Notes under the pieces: generated by a model | The model's input: only the letters and a program-made list of their open reading frames with translations | Told to the model about the DNA's origin: nothing | Databases searched by the model: none | Origin: DATGUP01 sp035301265 | GTDB taxonomy: Bacteria; Bacillota; Bacilli; Bacillales; Amphibacillaceae | DNA length: 64,000 nt | NCBI GenBank assembly: GCA_035301265.1 | Contig: DATGUP010000004.1 | Location: 58,437-122,436 of the forward strand | Direction of reading: 5' to 3' | In this document: piece after piece, positions 9,501 to 17,113 of the stretch | Layout of the letters: the number at the start of each line of letters is the position of its first letter | Numbering within the stretch: the stretch's first letter is position 1 | Made by a program: the position numbers and the translations under genes

Positions 9501-9928
9501 TCGACTTTTGTAAAAGGCTTCTCAACCAAAAGCGAAGCTAAAACCGAATTATTCGCCGGTAAAATACCAACAACATGCGATACGTATGGCGCCAAATCAT
9601 TAAATGCAATGGTCTTCATCTGGTTTTGTTGGAGATAAGTGCTCAGCCGAATAAGATTTCGATACCCGGCATTATTTTTAGCTAACAGAACACAAGAGGC
9701 CGGCACACCTTGCTCTTCTTCCACCCAAGTCACCATGCCTAAAATCGGTTTAATCCCATACTTTTGACATGTTTGATAAAAAGTAATAGCCCCGTACAAC
9801 ACGTGATCATCCGTCAATGCAAGTGCATCATAATCCAGTTCCCAAGCGCGTTTAACAAGCTTTTCGATCGTAATTGTACTGCTCATTAAACTGTAGCCGC
9901 TGCGTAATTGTAAATGGGTGTATGTCAT
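6575..9928 (-). CDS. dnaE: DNA polymerase III alpha subunit, DnaE type
   Basis: The second replicative polymerase of Firmicutes, which extends RNA primers and hands over to PolC. At 1117 residues it matches B. subtilis DnaE (about 1115). The order is an N-terminal PHP domain (1 to about 200), palm/fingers with GPGRGSAAGSLVAYVLG and the metal-binding PDIDVDF near 385-390, NALFRPGPM, helix-hairpin-helix and an OB fold near 930-1010 (FLTLADETGEMEAVVFP). The PHP domain reads HLQLRSGYSL and LTDDH rather than the full histidine-rich metal site, so it is probably not an active proofreader, as known for B. subtilis DnaE. The ATG follows GGCGGGATGAT. Confidence 0.97.
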   Translation of the reverse strand: MTYTHLQLRSGYSLMSSTITIEKLVKRAWELDYDALALTDDHVLYGAITFYQTCQKYGIKPILGMVTWVEEEQGVPASCVLLAKNNAGYRNLIRLSTYLQQNQMKTIAFNDLAPYVSHVVGILPANNSVLASLLVEKPFTKVDAYVQRWMRVFGEDDFYLGIQDHGLAEERKIQTPLKAFHETYKIPVVAINDVRYLYEKDVIAYDCLLAMRDGKRWNPNKLNPALKHRHLRSVSEMEDLFGSFWPEVLTTTETIKNKCNVQFNFHKQMLPSFPVPEATGAHDFLEKLCWKYAREKYEIITEQIEARLMYELRVIKSMGFSDYFLIVWDFIQYAKEQNIAVGPGRGSAAGSLVAYVLGITEVDPLEYDLLFERFLNPERLNMPDIDVDFSDAKRDEVIAYVRNKYGHERVAQIITFGTFAARSLIRELIKTIGVDQHDSRFILQAIPVQSKKRIVELVQESEDLKEYIKQSQTLKILFTVASVLEGLPRHISTHAAGVVISKDPLLEHVPLTVGHHGTNLTQYDMDDLESIGLLKMDFLGLRNLTLLENIVRTIGLVTRTQLDLQHIPNDDPQTYALLQKGMTNGVFQLESQGMKRVLKKLQPESFEDIVVVNALFRPGPMEFIQTYINRRHGREKVTYPHPDLAPILDKTYGVLIYQEQIMLIANKMAGFSLGQADILRRAISKKEHHLMAEQREKFIKGCLNNGYDQRVAEEIFAWVVKFSNYGFNRSHAVAYSKISYQFAYLKTHYPACFFAEMLSSIGNQQEKLHQYINEIQAFDLRILPPSINKSFGKYAVESGHIRMGLLAIKGIGGQAVKAILQARKDGPFKSLFDFCLRTSPQAVNRKTLEHLIMAGAFDELHSNRASLLASIDQAIEQGELFHEFHNEPNLFTEKIELQENYVDIEDFSQAKKLTDEKMLLGIYVSSHPLKEHRRRLRASGFITLKRARQFVGMSRVKSAAIVQAIKSIRTRRGDPMAFLTLADETGEMEAVVFPDLYRRVSQWLQEETIVQVNGKIEERNERIQWLLADISPFNAERLTPANERCLYIKWSKQKGNISALQVIKQAAARYPGATPVIVHDANTKKTYKLAEEYFVNPTPACLKGLKRYFGEASVVLE

Positions 9929-9982
9929 ATCATCCCGCCTTTTCCAACTCTATTCTTATTATAAACGATGCATTCTCGTTAA

Positions 9983-10011
9983 ACATATCTTGTCCATTGC
10001 GATCATAGAAT
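9983..10011 (+). promoter_or_regulatory. Candidate sigma-E promoter for ytrH-ytrI
   Basis: ATATCT ending at 9990, a 13-base spacer and CATAGAAT (10004-10011) resemble the mother-cell sigma-E pattern (-35 ATATT-like, -10 CATACAAT-like). ytrH and ytrI belong to the sigma-E regulon in B. subtilis, which supports the match. It is divergent from dnaE. Confidence 0.5.
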
Positions 10012-10039
10012 GACTGTAGCATCTATTAAGGAGCTCGTT

Positions 10040-10375
10040 ATGATGGAAGAACGCTTTTTTGTCACTTTTATCCAATGTTATTTTATTGCTCTTGGCGTTA
10101 TTATCGGCGGTACACTGATTGGAAGCATCGGATCGTTTGCGACAGGAGACGGGCCTTTTTCCGCCATGAATCGCATTGCGCGAAGCTTGCGGATTTGGGC
10201 GGTTGTCGCGGCTATTGGTGGGACATTCGATGCCATTTCCCGGTTTGAAAAAGGCGTGTTAGGTGGTTCAACAATGGATCTATTTAAACAAGCGCTGTTT
10301 ATTCTGTCGGCTATGGGTGGTGTTAAAACAGCTATTTTATTAATCGAATGGCTTATTCAGGAGGAAATATCCTAA
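10040..10375 (+). CDS. ytrH: Sporulation membrane protein YtrH
   Basis: A small membrane protein of 111 residues with three or four hydrophobic segments, conserved in spore formers and needed for efficient sporulation in B. subtilis (mother cell, sigma-E). The conserved core SLRIWAVVAAIGGTFDAISRFEKG is visible in parts. The ATG at 10040 is chosen because AAGGAG lies 6 bases upstream; a longer frame from 10010 has no ribosome site. It is followed without a gap by ytrI (TAATG), so the two are coupled. Confidence 0.88.
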   Translation: MMEERFFVTFIQCYFIALGVIIGGTLIGSIGSFATGDGPFSAMNRIARSLRIWAVVAAIGGTFDAISRFEKGVLGGSTMDLFKQALFILSAMGGVKTAILLIEWLIQEEIS

Positions 10376-10878
10376 TGCATATACCACCATATCATAAAAA
10401 AACGAGCTGGCAATGGCTCATGACGGGTGCTTTTTTAGGTGGTGTTATCGGCTATATCATCGTGATTTTTATGCATGGGACAATGTATGAACAATTGCTT
10501 GAAGAAAAAGTTGAGCTTCAATCCCAAGTAGATGATTTAAAAAATCAAAATAAATCTTTATTAGAGGAGCAAAAAGACCTGGGTGAAAAATCTAAAGAGC
10601 CGGCCACGATCGACTCGATTGAGATTACGATTGACAATGAGGATGAATTGCGTCTTGATCCATTGATGAGGCACGAATTGAAAACCCAAATCAAAGATGA
10701 AATCAACCATATTGTCGGAAAAGATTTAAATATCATCGCCAAAAGTGACCGGCTTTTAATCTCGACAATCGAAAATAAGACGTTTTCGATCGATGAGTTT
10801 ACATATGATCTTGAGGTCGTTACGTTAATCATCGGTTCCACTGTAAAAATAACCGTTAAAGGAAACGTTCATAACTGA
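10375..10878 (+). CDS. ytrI: Sporulation membrane protein YtrI
   Basis: A 167-residue protein with one membrane span near residues 15-37, then a coiled-coil-like stretch (LLEEKVELQSQVDDLKNQN) and a soluble C-terminal domain presumably outside the membrane. The length equals B. subtilis YtrI, a sigma-E-controlled sporulation factor of unknown mechanism. The ATG shares one base with the ytrH stop, and GGAGG lies 10 bases upstream. Confidence 0.87.
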   Translation: MHIPPYHKKTSWQWLMTGAFLGGVIGYIIVIFMHGTMYEQLLEEKVELQSQVDDLKNQNKSLLEEQKDLGEKSKEPATIDSIEITIDNEDELRLDPLMRHELKTQIKDEINHIVGKDLNIIAKSDRLLISTIENKTFSIDEFTYDLEVVTLIIGSTVKITVKGNVHN

Positions 10879-10928
10879 GATGAGCGTTTTACGATGTTTC
10901 CTTGCAAAACGCATGTCGCATGCATTGT

Positions 10929-11873
10929 TTAATCGAATGCTTGACACACCGTTTCCAAATCTTCAATCACACGATCCGCTTCATCCCAAGTAGATATAGA
11001 TGCGCCGGCTGCAAGCGGATGCCCTCCACCATTATACTTAGCGGCAATTTCATTGATAACAGGGCCTTTCGAGCGCAAGCGAACGCGGATTACCTCATCT
11101 TCCTCAATGAAGAAGGCCCACGCTTTAATACCTGCAATATCCCCAAGCACCCCGACAAGCTGCCCTGTTTCCGATGGCTTTATGCCGTATTCGTCCAAAA
11201 TCGCTCGTGGCAGTTTAACTGCACTCAAACCGGACGGAGAAAGCGTAAAATGTTGTAAAATATAGCCTCTTAGCTTGGCCATGTTTTGTTCAATGCTATA
11301 AAGGTTATCGTACAATGCGGGACGATCGAATGGGTAAGAGACGAGCTCAGCTGCAACATGAAATGTCTTCTGCGTTGTGCTCGGAAATAAAAATCGACCC
11401 GTATCACCGATAATTCCTGCGTAAATGAGGCGCGCCGCTTCATCCGTCATTCGAAAGCCTTCGCCCTTAGCCTGTAAATATAGATCATATATCATTTCAC
11501 TTGTTGAACTTGCCGATGGATCAACCCATTGTAGATCACCGTACGGGTCAACGTCCGGATGATGATCGATTTTCACAAGCTTATGACCGCGGTCGTATCG
11601 TTTATCAGATATCCGTTCTGTATTGGCTGTATCGCATACAATGACGAGTGCTCTGTCATAAACATCATCAGCAATATGATCCATCCGCGCTAAAAAGGTA
11701 AGAGACGGGTCTTCCTCGCCAACAAGATAGACTTTTTTATTCGGAAACGAAGCATTGATGATTTCCTTCAATCCTGCTTGAGATCCCAATGCATCGGCAT
11801 CCGGTCGAACATGTCTATGAATAATGATTGTATCGTATGATTTGATTGCTTCGATAATATCTTTAATTATCAT
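10929..11873 (-). CDS. nrnA: Oligoribonuclease / pAp phosphatase NrnA
   Basis: A DHH-DHHA1 phosphoesterase that degrades short oligonucleotides (nano-RNA, pGpG) and dephosphorylates pAp. Visible are RPDADALGS (motif I), CDTAN, KIDHHPDVDP (DHH motif), GDTGRFLF and the DHHA1 motif YNGGGHPLAAGA. The ATG at 11873 follows AAGGAG with 7 bases; upstream in-frame codons lack a ribosome site. The 314 residues match the B. subtilis enzyme (313). It is convergent with ytrI and divergent from ytpI. Activity on pGpG would complement the DgcP cyclase found further along, which is inference. Confidence 0.94.
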   Translation of the reverse strand: MIIKDIIEAIKSYDTIIIHRHVRPDADALGSQAGLKEIINASFPNKKVYLVGEEDPSLTFLARMDHIADDVYDRALVIVCDTANTERISDKRYDRGHKLVKIDHHPDVDPYGDLQWVDPSASSTSEMIYDLYLQAKGEGFRMTDEAARLIYAGIIGDTGRFLFPSTTQKTFHVAAELVSYPFDRPALYDNLYSIEQNMAKLRGYILQHFTLSPSGLSAVKLPRAILDEYGIKPSETGQLVGVLGDIAGIKAWAFFIEEDEVIRVRLRSKGPVINEIAAKYNGGGHPLAAGASISTWDEADRVIEDLETVCQAFD

Positions 11874-11967
11874 TAGTCTTACTCCTTCAAGTAGTTTTGC
11901 TTTATAAAATAGAGAAAACAAGGTACAATGATTAAAGTCAATCCATTTGAAACAGGAGCAGATCAAC

Positions 11968-12258
11968 ATGGTTATCTTTCCAATCATTGTTGTGATTTCC
12001 GCTGTATTGTATATCTATTATAAAGTCGCCATTCTAAAAAGCAAAGACGGGCTTACTCAAGCGTATTTCAATGCGAAAGCGCGCATATGTCTCGGCACTT
12101 TCATGCTCTTCTTTGGTGTAAACGCTTATGTCAATTTTCAAGACCGGCTTAGTTTGTTCGTAGCCATTGTCTTTTTCATTTTCGGGATTATGCAAATTGG
12201 AGCCGGGTACAAACGAGCTAAGCATTACCGTAAAGAATGGCAACGGTTAAACGCCTAA
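11968..12258 (+). CDS. ytpI: YtpI-like membrane protein
   Basis: A protein of 96 residues with three hydrophobic segments, similar in length and pattern to B. subtilis YtpI, which has no known function. The ATG at 11968 has CAGGAG 9 bases upstream; an in-frame TTG at 11947 is a weaker option. It is divergent from nrnA and convergent with ytoI, whose stop lies only 5 bases away, so there is no room for a separate terminator. Confidence 0.75.
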   Translation: MVIFPIIVVISAVLYIYYKVAILKSKDGLTQAYFNAKARICLGTFMLFFGVNAYVNFQDRLSLFVAIVFFIFGIMQIGAGYKRAKHYRKEWQRLNA

Positions 12259-12263
12259 TTCAT

Positions 12264-13571
12264 TTACCGCCTTTCAATGAGCTGTCCCATTAGAAGCGCT
12301 TGTCCGACTTGCTGTTTGCCGTTAAACACATCCACATCTATTTTGGCATACATCCGCCCCGCTTCGAGTAAGTGAGGTTTAAGCGTCAGCACACTATCGA
12401 TTGGCACCGGCTTGAGAAAATAGATCGTCAATGTTTCCACAACGATATCCGCTCGTTTAACATTCCGTAACATTTGACCACACGCCTCGGTTACAAGCGC
12501 TGTAAACACACCGTCGGACAAAGTGCCTAATTGATTGGTCATCTGCGGGAGAACTTTCGTTTGCCAAGTCGCTCCGTCTTCTGACATTTGCAGATTTTGC
12601 GATACGATATCGTCAATTTTTTCTCCAACTTGTGGCTGGCGCTGGATGTGTTGCAAGGCTTTTAACACGTCTTGCCGAGAGATGATCCCTTGCAACTTGT
12701 TTGCCCCGTCCACAACAGGGACAACCTCTATTCCTTCCCACACCATCATATGCGCCACATAAGCGAGCGATGTTTTCGGATGAACAACGAGCGGGTGTTT
12801 TGTCATCACTTTTTCCAGAACGAGCGAAGGTTCTTTACCAATGATATCTTTGGATGTCACCATGCCCTTAACCCGTTTTTTGTCATCGACAACAGGAAAG
12901 CGAGTATGTCTCGACCGCTCGTTCAATTCATACCACTGTTCAACTTTATCTTTTACGTTTAAATAGTACGCTTCGTCATACGGTGTAAAAATATCTCGAA
13001 CAAACACGATTTCTTTTTTGATCATTTGATCATAAATCGCCCGGTTGATCATAGCCGCAACGGTAAATGTATCATAGCTTGTCGACATAACAGGAAGCTG
13101 TTTTTCATCCGCTAACTGCTTGATGGAGCTGTCGGTATCAAATCCGCCCGTTATCAAAACAGCAGCTCCATTGTTAAGCGCGAGTTCATGCGCGCCAACC
13201 CGATCACCTACAATCAATAGCGAATCGGTTTCCAAATACCCAGCAATCGCCTCTAATTGCATGGCACCGATTAAAAACCGGCTCAGCGTTTTATGCAATC
13301 CTTCGTGACCACCTAAAACTTGTCCATCAACGATATTGATCACTTCGGCAAATGTCAACTTTTCAAAATTATCTTTCTTCTTTTGCTCAATACGGACTGT
13401 CCCAACGCGTTCAATCGTGCTGACAAGTCCTTGGTTTTCGGCCTCTTTAATCGCCCGGTATGCCGTCCCTTCACTCACGTTCAACTCTTTGGCTATACCA
13501 CGAACGGAAATTGTCGTACCAACGGTTAAAGACCCAATATGCCGTAAAATTTGTTCGTGCTTTGTTGCCAA
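12264..13571 (-). CDS. ytoI: YtoI: HTH-DRTGG-CBS pair-hotdog regulator
   Basis: A 435-residue multidomain protein. In order: an N-terminal winged helix-turn-helix (1 to about 65, starting MATKHEQIL), a DRTGG domain (about 80-180), two CBS domains (about 195-310, with MTKHPLVVHP and GIISRQDVLKAL) and a C-terminal thioesterase-type hotdog fold (about 325-435). CBS pairs commonly sense adenine nucleotides, and the hotdog domain probably binds an acyl-CoA-like ligand. This suggests a metabolite-sensing DNA-binding protein, but the target is unknown. The TTG start agrees with the B. subtilis YtoI N-terminus. Confidence 0.88.
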   Translation of the reverse strand: MATKHEQILRHIGSLTVGTTISVRGIAKELNVSEGTAYRAIKEAENQGLVSTIERVGTVRIEQKKKDNFEKLTFAEVINIVDGQVLGGHEGLHKTLSRFLIGAMQLEAIAGYLETDSLLIVGDRVGAHELALNNGAAVLITGGFDTDSSIKQLADEKQLPVMSTSYDTFTVAAMINRAIYDQMIKKEIVFVRDIFTPYDEAYYLNVKDKVEQWYELNERSRHTRFPVVDDKKRVKGMVTSKDIIGKEPSLVLEKVMTKHPLVVHPKTSLAYVAHMMVWEGIEVVPVVDGANKLQGIISRQDVLKALQHIQRQPQVGEKIDDIVSQNLQMSEDGATWQTKVLPQMTNQLGTLSDGVFTALVTEACGQMLRNVKRADIVVETLTIYFLKPVPIDSVLTLKPHLLEAGRMYAKIDVDVFNGKQQVGQALLMGQLIERR

Positions 13572-13642
13572 ATGGGTTCACCGACTTTCCCTATGCTTAT
13601 AATGTGACTTTATGATCATTATACAAATGATCGTACGAAAGC

Positions 13643-13873
13643 TCAATCTTTTGCCAATTGTCGACGCGCGCTTTTGTAGTCCTGTTCCATCACAGGTGGA
13701 TCAGTCATTTGTAATATTGTGGAAACATTCGCACCGACGACGAGTAAAAAAAACAACAACCACATACCCCAAAATAGCATGGCCAATCCCGAAGTTGCAT
13801 CAGGAATGATCGGCCAAGCTAAATAAAGAAAAAAAGCAGCGAGCAATAAACGTAAAATAGCATATTGACGCAT
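13643..13873 (-). CDS. Small two-span membrane protein, unknown
   Basis: A 76-residue frame with AAAGGAGG about 9 bases before its ATG. It has two hydrophobic segments (about 5-22 and 28-50) and a basic, hydrophilic tail ending QDYKSARRQLAKD. I do not recognise the family. It lies between ytoI and comC on the same strand, 184 bases downstream of the comC stop. The strong ribosome site and membrane pattern support it being real. Confidence 0.65.
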   Translation of the reverse strand: MRQYAILRLLLAAFFLYLAWPIIPDATSGLAMLFWGMWLLFFLLVVGANVSTILQMTDPPVMEQDYKSARRQLAKD

Positions 13874-14057
13874 AACTCATCAGCCTCCTTTTATTTAAAC
13901 TATGCAAAAGAAGCTGATTCAGAACATGGAATGGTCTTCCAACATTTTCCATTCAAACTAGCAAAACACCCTTAAAAACCTCTCTCGAATACCACCTGTT
14001 TGTCATAATTATCGAATATAATTGTAGACAAGGAGGTGTTTTATCCATCTTTTTCTA

Positions 14058-14813
14058 TTATATTAATAAGTTCATATACCAATCTACCATCGGTTCACCG
14101 AAAAAATAAGTCAAAAGCGCCCCTAAAACGATATACGGCCCGAATGGAACAGCTTGCTTACGGTTAACAACTTCAAGCATCATCAACACAACGCCGATCA
14201 ATGCTCCGATCATGCACGATAGAAAAAACGCGAGCAAAACCTCTTTAAAGCCAAAAACAAAGCCGAGAACACCAAACAATTTCATATCGCCTGCTCCCAT
14301 GCCACCGCGGCTGATGAGTATAATCAAAGCGATGATCGCTGCACCGGTCACCGCCCCAGCCACGGAAGACCACCACGGTTCAAGTGGGTGGACGAGGCGC
14401 CCGATGATAAAGAGCGGTAAAAAAAACAGAAGAACCTTGTTCGGAATAAGCATATACACCATATCCGAAACAAAGATGATCATCAGCATGGAAATGAGCA
14501 ACAAGGCTATTAGCAGTTCAAATTGCCAGCCTAATACAGCGAAGCTTGCCGCGAATAAACAACCTGTCAGCAATTCGACCACAGGATAAATCCAAGATAT
14601 TCCCGCTCGACAATGGCGACATCTCCCCCGCTGTAACAAATAGGACAGAACAGGGATAAGCTCGCGCCACGACAATGTTTCACGACAATGTGGACACCTT
14701 GAACGATCATTGACAAACGGCTGTCTTGTCGGCAGTCGCAACCCGACGACATTGAAAAAGGACCCAAAAATAAGACCGAGCAAAAAAAATAGAATGGACG
14801 TCGCTACATACAT
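14058..14813 (-). CDS. comC: Type IV prepilin peptidase / methyltransferase
   Basis: An aspartic peptidase of family A24 that cleaves and N-methylates type IV pilin-like proteins; the Bacillus member ComC processes the ComG pseudopilins for DNA uptake. It has 251 residues with about seven membrane spans. Visible are the N-terminal GSFFNVVGLRLP, a zinc-type CPHC...CRHC cytoplasmic segment near residues 40-70, and the two catalytic aspartates in FVSDMVY and GAGDMKLFG. In B. subtilis comC lies elsewhere, next to folC. Here it stands alone between a small membrane protein and ytkL, with no pilin gene nearby. Confidence 0.92.
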   Translation of the reverse strand: MYVATSILFFLLGLIFGSFFNVVGLRLPTRQPFVNDRSRCPHCRETLSWRELIPVLSYLLQRGRCRHCRAGISWIYPVVELLTGCLFAASFAVLGWQFELLIALLLISMLMIIFVSDMVYMLIPNKVLLFFLPLFIIGRLVHPLEPWWSSVAGAVTGAAIIALIILISRGGMGAGDMKLFGVLGFVFGFKEVLLAFFLSCMIGALIGVVLMMLEVVNRKQAVPFGPYIVLGALLTYFFGEPMVDWYMNLLI

Positions 14814-14887
14814 GATATTGACTCCCTTACATCCTTTAGTTACCGACCATTATACCCCATATATTCATAAACGAGCTACAAGCAAAT

Positions 14888-14915
14888 GAAAAGCGTGAGC
14901 CGTTAACTCACGCTT
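14888..14915 (-). terminator. Terminator after ytkL
   Basis: The minus strand carries AAGCGTGAG-TTAACGG-CTCACGCTT followed by TTC, starting 4 bases after the ytkL stop. The 9-bp stem is perfect. Confidence 0.75.
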
Positions 14916-14919
14916 GTTA

Positions 14920-15600
14920 TTACAATTCTAAAACATCGCCAACTTTCATCGCTCGTCCTTCACCGGTTTTCACCTTAGAAGCAAAAGCCTCCGGATCCTG
15001 TTTGATCACCGGAAACGTATTATAATGGACAGGTACAATGGTTTTCGCTTTAATCCAATCGGCTGCAATCAAAGCATCATCAGGCCCCATCGTGAAATTG
15101 TCACCGATCGGTACGAAAGCGACATCGATATCGTGCATATCACCGATCATTTTCAAATCGGAAAAAAGGCCCGTATCCCCGAGATGATAAATCGTTTTCC
15201 CATCAATTGTCAGCAAAATACCGCCTGGCATACCGGTGTAAATAAAGGTGCCATCTTCCTCTTCATAAGAAGAACCGTGGAAAGCATGCGTATATTTGAC
15301 ACGACCGAAATCGAAGTCATACGATCCACCAAGGTTCATCGGGTGGGTATTCAAACCCTTTCGACCTAAGTAAACAGCTAGTTCGTTCGGAGCTACGACA
15401 AGAGCACCAGTCCGCTTAGCGATTTGTTCAGTATCACCGACATGATCATTATGGCCATGTGTCAATAAAATAACATCAGCCTCAACCGTTTCAGCATCGA
15501 GATCCGTCAATTCATTGCCGGTAATGAATGGATCGATCAAAATCGTATGATCCTCTGTTTTCACTCTGACAATCGAATGCCCATGATAGGAAACTTGCAT
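14920..15600 (-). CDS. ytkL: YtkL-type metal-dependent hydrolase (UPF0173)
   Basis: A metallo-beta-lactamase-fold hydrolase of 226 residues, as long as B. subtilis YtkL. Metal ligands are visible in LLTHGHNDHVGD (HxHxDH, near residue 50), HLGDTGLF and VPVHYNTFP. The natural substrate is unknown. The ATG at 15600 is preceded by TAGGAGGGA with a 9-base gap; upstream in-frame codons are not needed. A clean terminator follows. It is divergent from the M24 peptidase. Confidence 0.88.
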   Translation of the reverse strand: MQVSYHGHSIVRVKTEDHTILIDPFITGNELTDLDAETVEADVILLTHGHNDHVGDTEQIAKRTGALVVAPNELAVYLGRKGLNTHPMNLGGSYDFDFGRVKYTHAFHGSSYEEEDGTFIYTGMPGGILLTIDGKTIYHLGDTGLFSDLKMIGDMHDIDVAFVPIGDNFTMGPDDALIAADWIKAKTIVPVHYNTFPVIKQDPEAFASKVKTGEGRAMKVGDVLEL

Positions 15601-15877
15601 AGCGATTCGCTCCCTCCTAGAAATAGTTCGCTTCGTCAACTCATAGCAAAACCCCCGCCTGCTTGCGGCGAAATATATGACTATATATTATTATACCTTA
15701 TATATGGCATAAAGTTAAAATATATCAAAATGATGATGAAACTTTCGAATAAACATTTTTCAATTGTTTTTTCCGTTTAAATAACTACAACAATCTTTCC
15801 ATCTTGCTTCATCGTGTTGTAGGATAGATATGTATCAAAGTTTCAAAAGAATAATAATCAAGATAGGAGTGTTTTGT

Positions 15878-16975
15878 TTGCAAGAGCGATTGGATGCATT
15901 GAGCAAAATGCTAAATAAAAACCAACTGGATAGCATCCTTGTGATGTCGCCTGCCAACATTTTTTATTTAAGCGGTTATTATACGGAACCACATGAACGC
16001 GTCATCGCAGCATACATCAATCCAAAGCATGATCCGCTTCTGATTGTACCTGCTATGGAAGAAGCCGATGCTAAAAACGCCGGATGGCGATACGACATCA
16101 TTGGGTATCATGATCATGAAGATCCTTGGGATTTGTTTTTCGACTATCTAAAGAAGCAGGAAACATTTCCGCAAACAATGGGGCTTGAATACGATCATAC
16201 TACTTTAACGCAATTTAAACATATCGAAAGGATGCTTCCTCATACAAAAACCATCGATGCGCAACGTTTACTCGCTGATCTTCGCGTCATCAAAAACGAG
16301 CACGAACACGCGTTATTAAAACAAGCAGCTGAGCTTGCTGATTACGGAATTGAAACGGGAATGAAAGCGATTCGTGAAGGGATCAATGAGCTCGAACTCA
16401 TTGCTATCATTGAATATGAGTTGAAAAAACAAGGTGTGCGCGACATGTCTTTTTCAACAATGGTATTGACCGGAGAAAAAACAGCATCTCCACACGGAAC
16501 ACCCGGAACAAGGCAAATGAAAAAAGGCGATCTAGTGCTATTCGATTTAGGGGTTGTCTATAAAGGCTACTGCTCAGATATTACACGAACAGCAGCCTTT
16601 CAATCCATTTCCGACGAGCAGGAAAACATCTACAAAACGGTTTTGACCGCTGGGGAAAAAGCCATTGCCGCTTGTCAAACGGGCATCCCGTTAGGTGAGA
16701 TTGACAAAACCGCCCGCACGCATATTGATGAAGCTGGCTATGGCGATTATTTTACACACCGCATCGGGCACGGACTCGGTATCGAAACGCATGAATACCC
16801 TTCCTTAAACAGCGGCAATACGCTTCCATTAGCATCCGGTATGTCGTTTACCATTGAGCCCGGTATTTACGTCCCGAATACAGGTGGTGTACGCATTGAA
16901 GATATGATTTTTATGACGAAAAAGGGGCCTGATGTATTGACAAAATACCCAAAGGATTTACAGATCATCGATTAA
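15878..16975 (+). CDS. M24 family Xaa-Pro dipeptidase / aminopeptidase P-like
   Basis: A 365-residue pita-bread-fold metallopeptidase. An N-terminal creatinase-like domain (1 to about 130) precedes the catalytic domain with all five metal ligands: FDLGVV, CSDITRT, HRIGHGLG, FTIEPGIY and VRIEDMIF. It probably removes or splits proline-containing peptides in the cytoplasm. The TTG at 15878 is chosen because TAGGAG lies 8 bases upstream and homologues begin near this point; an ATG 16 codons earlier lacks a site. B. subtilis has related yqhT and ykvY genes elsewhere, so this is an insertion relative to that order. Confidence 0.88.
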   Translation: MQERLDALSKMLNKNQLDSILVMSPANIFYLSGYYTEPHERVIAAYINPKHDPLLIVPAMEEADAKNAGWRYDIIGYHDHEDPWDLFFDYLKKQETFPQTMGLEYDHTTLTQFKHIERMLPHTKTIDAQRLLADLRVIKNEHEHALLKQAAELADYGIETGMKAIREGINELELIAIIEYELKKQGVRDMSFSTMVLTGEKTASPHGTPGTRQMKKGDLVLFDLGVVYKGYCSDITRTAAFQSISDEQENIYKTVLTAGEKAIAACQTGIPLGEIDKTARTHIDEAGYGDYFTHRIGHGLGIETHEYPSLNSGNTLPLASGMSFTIEPGIYVPNTGGVRIEDMIFMTKKGPDVLTKYPKDLQIID

Positions 16976-17070
16976 AAGGTTGGACCCTCGAAAAAAACTA
17001 TAACAAACATCCACAACCATTTTACAAAGGATTTCAAGTCATTGTTCTCCTATAAGGGGAGAAGAAGCGA

Positions 17071-17112
17071 AATGGTTCCGTCCATCAGACATTGATGACC
17101 GGAACCATTTTT
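17071..17112 (+). terminator. Terminator between M24 peptidase and ald
   Basis: AATGGTTCCG (17071-17080) pairs with CGGAACCATT (17100-17109), followed by TTTATT on the plus strand. The loop is 19 bases. On the minus strand the stem lies right after the ald stop but lacks a T-run there. A second small hairpin, TTCTCC/GGAGAA, precedes it at about 17044-17062. It ends the plus-strand transcript about 100 bases after the M24 stop. Confidence 0.6.
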
Positions 17113-17113
17113 A

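Noticed and set aside
10860..10912. GCGTTTT/AAAACGC hairpin after ytrI as terminator
   Set aside because: Large loop and no T-tract on either strand.
14036..14161. Plus-strand TATAAT and AAGGAGGTG near 14013-14036 followed by a short frame antisense to comC
   Set aside because: No -35 box and no ATG; the GTG that could open a 41-codon frame lies within the ribosome-site-like sequence itself and overlaps comC on the other strand. Treated as chance.
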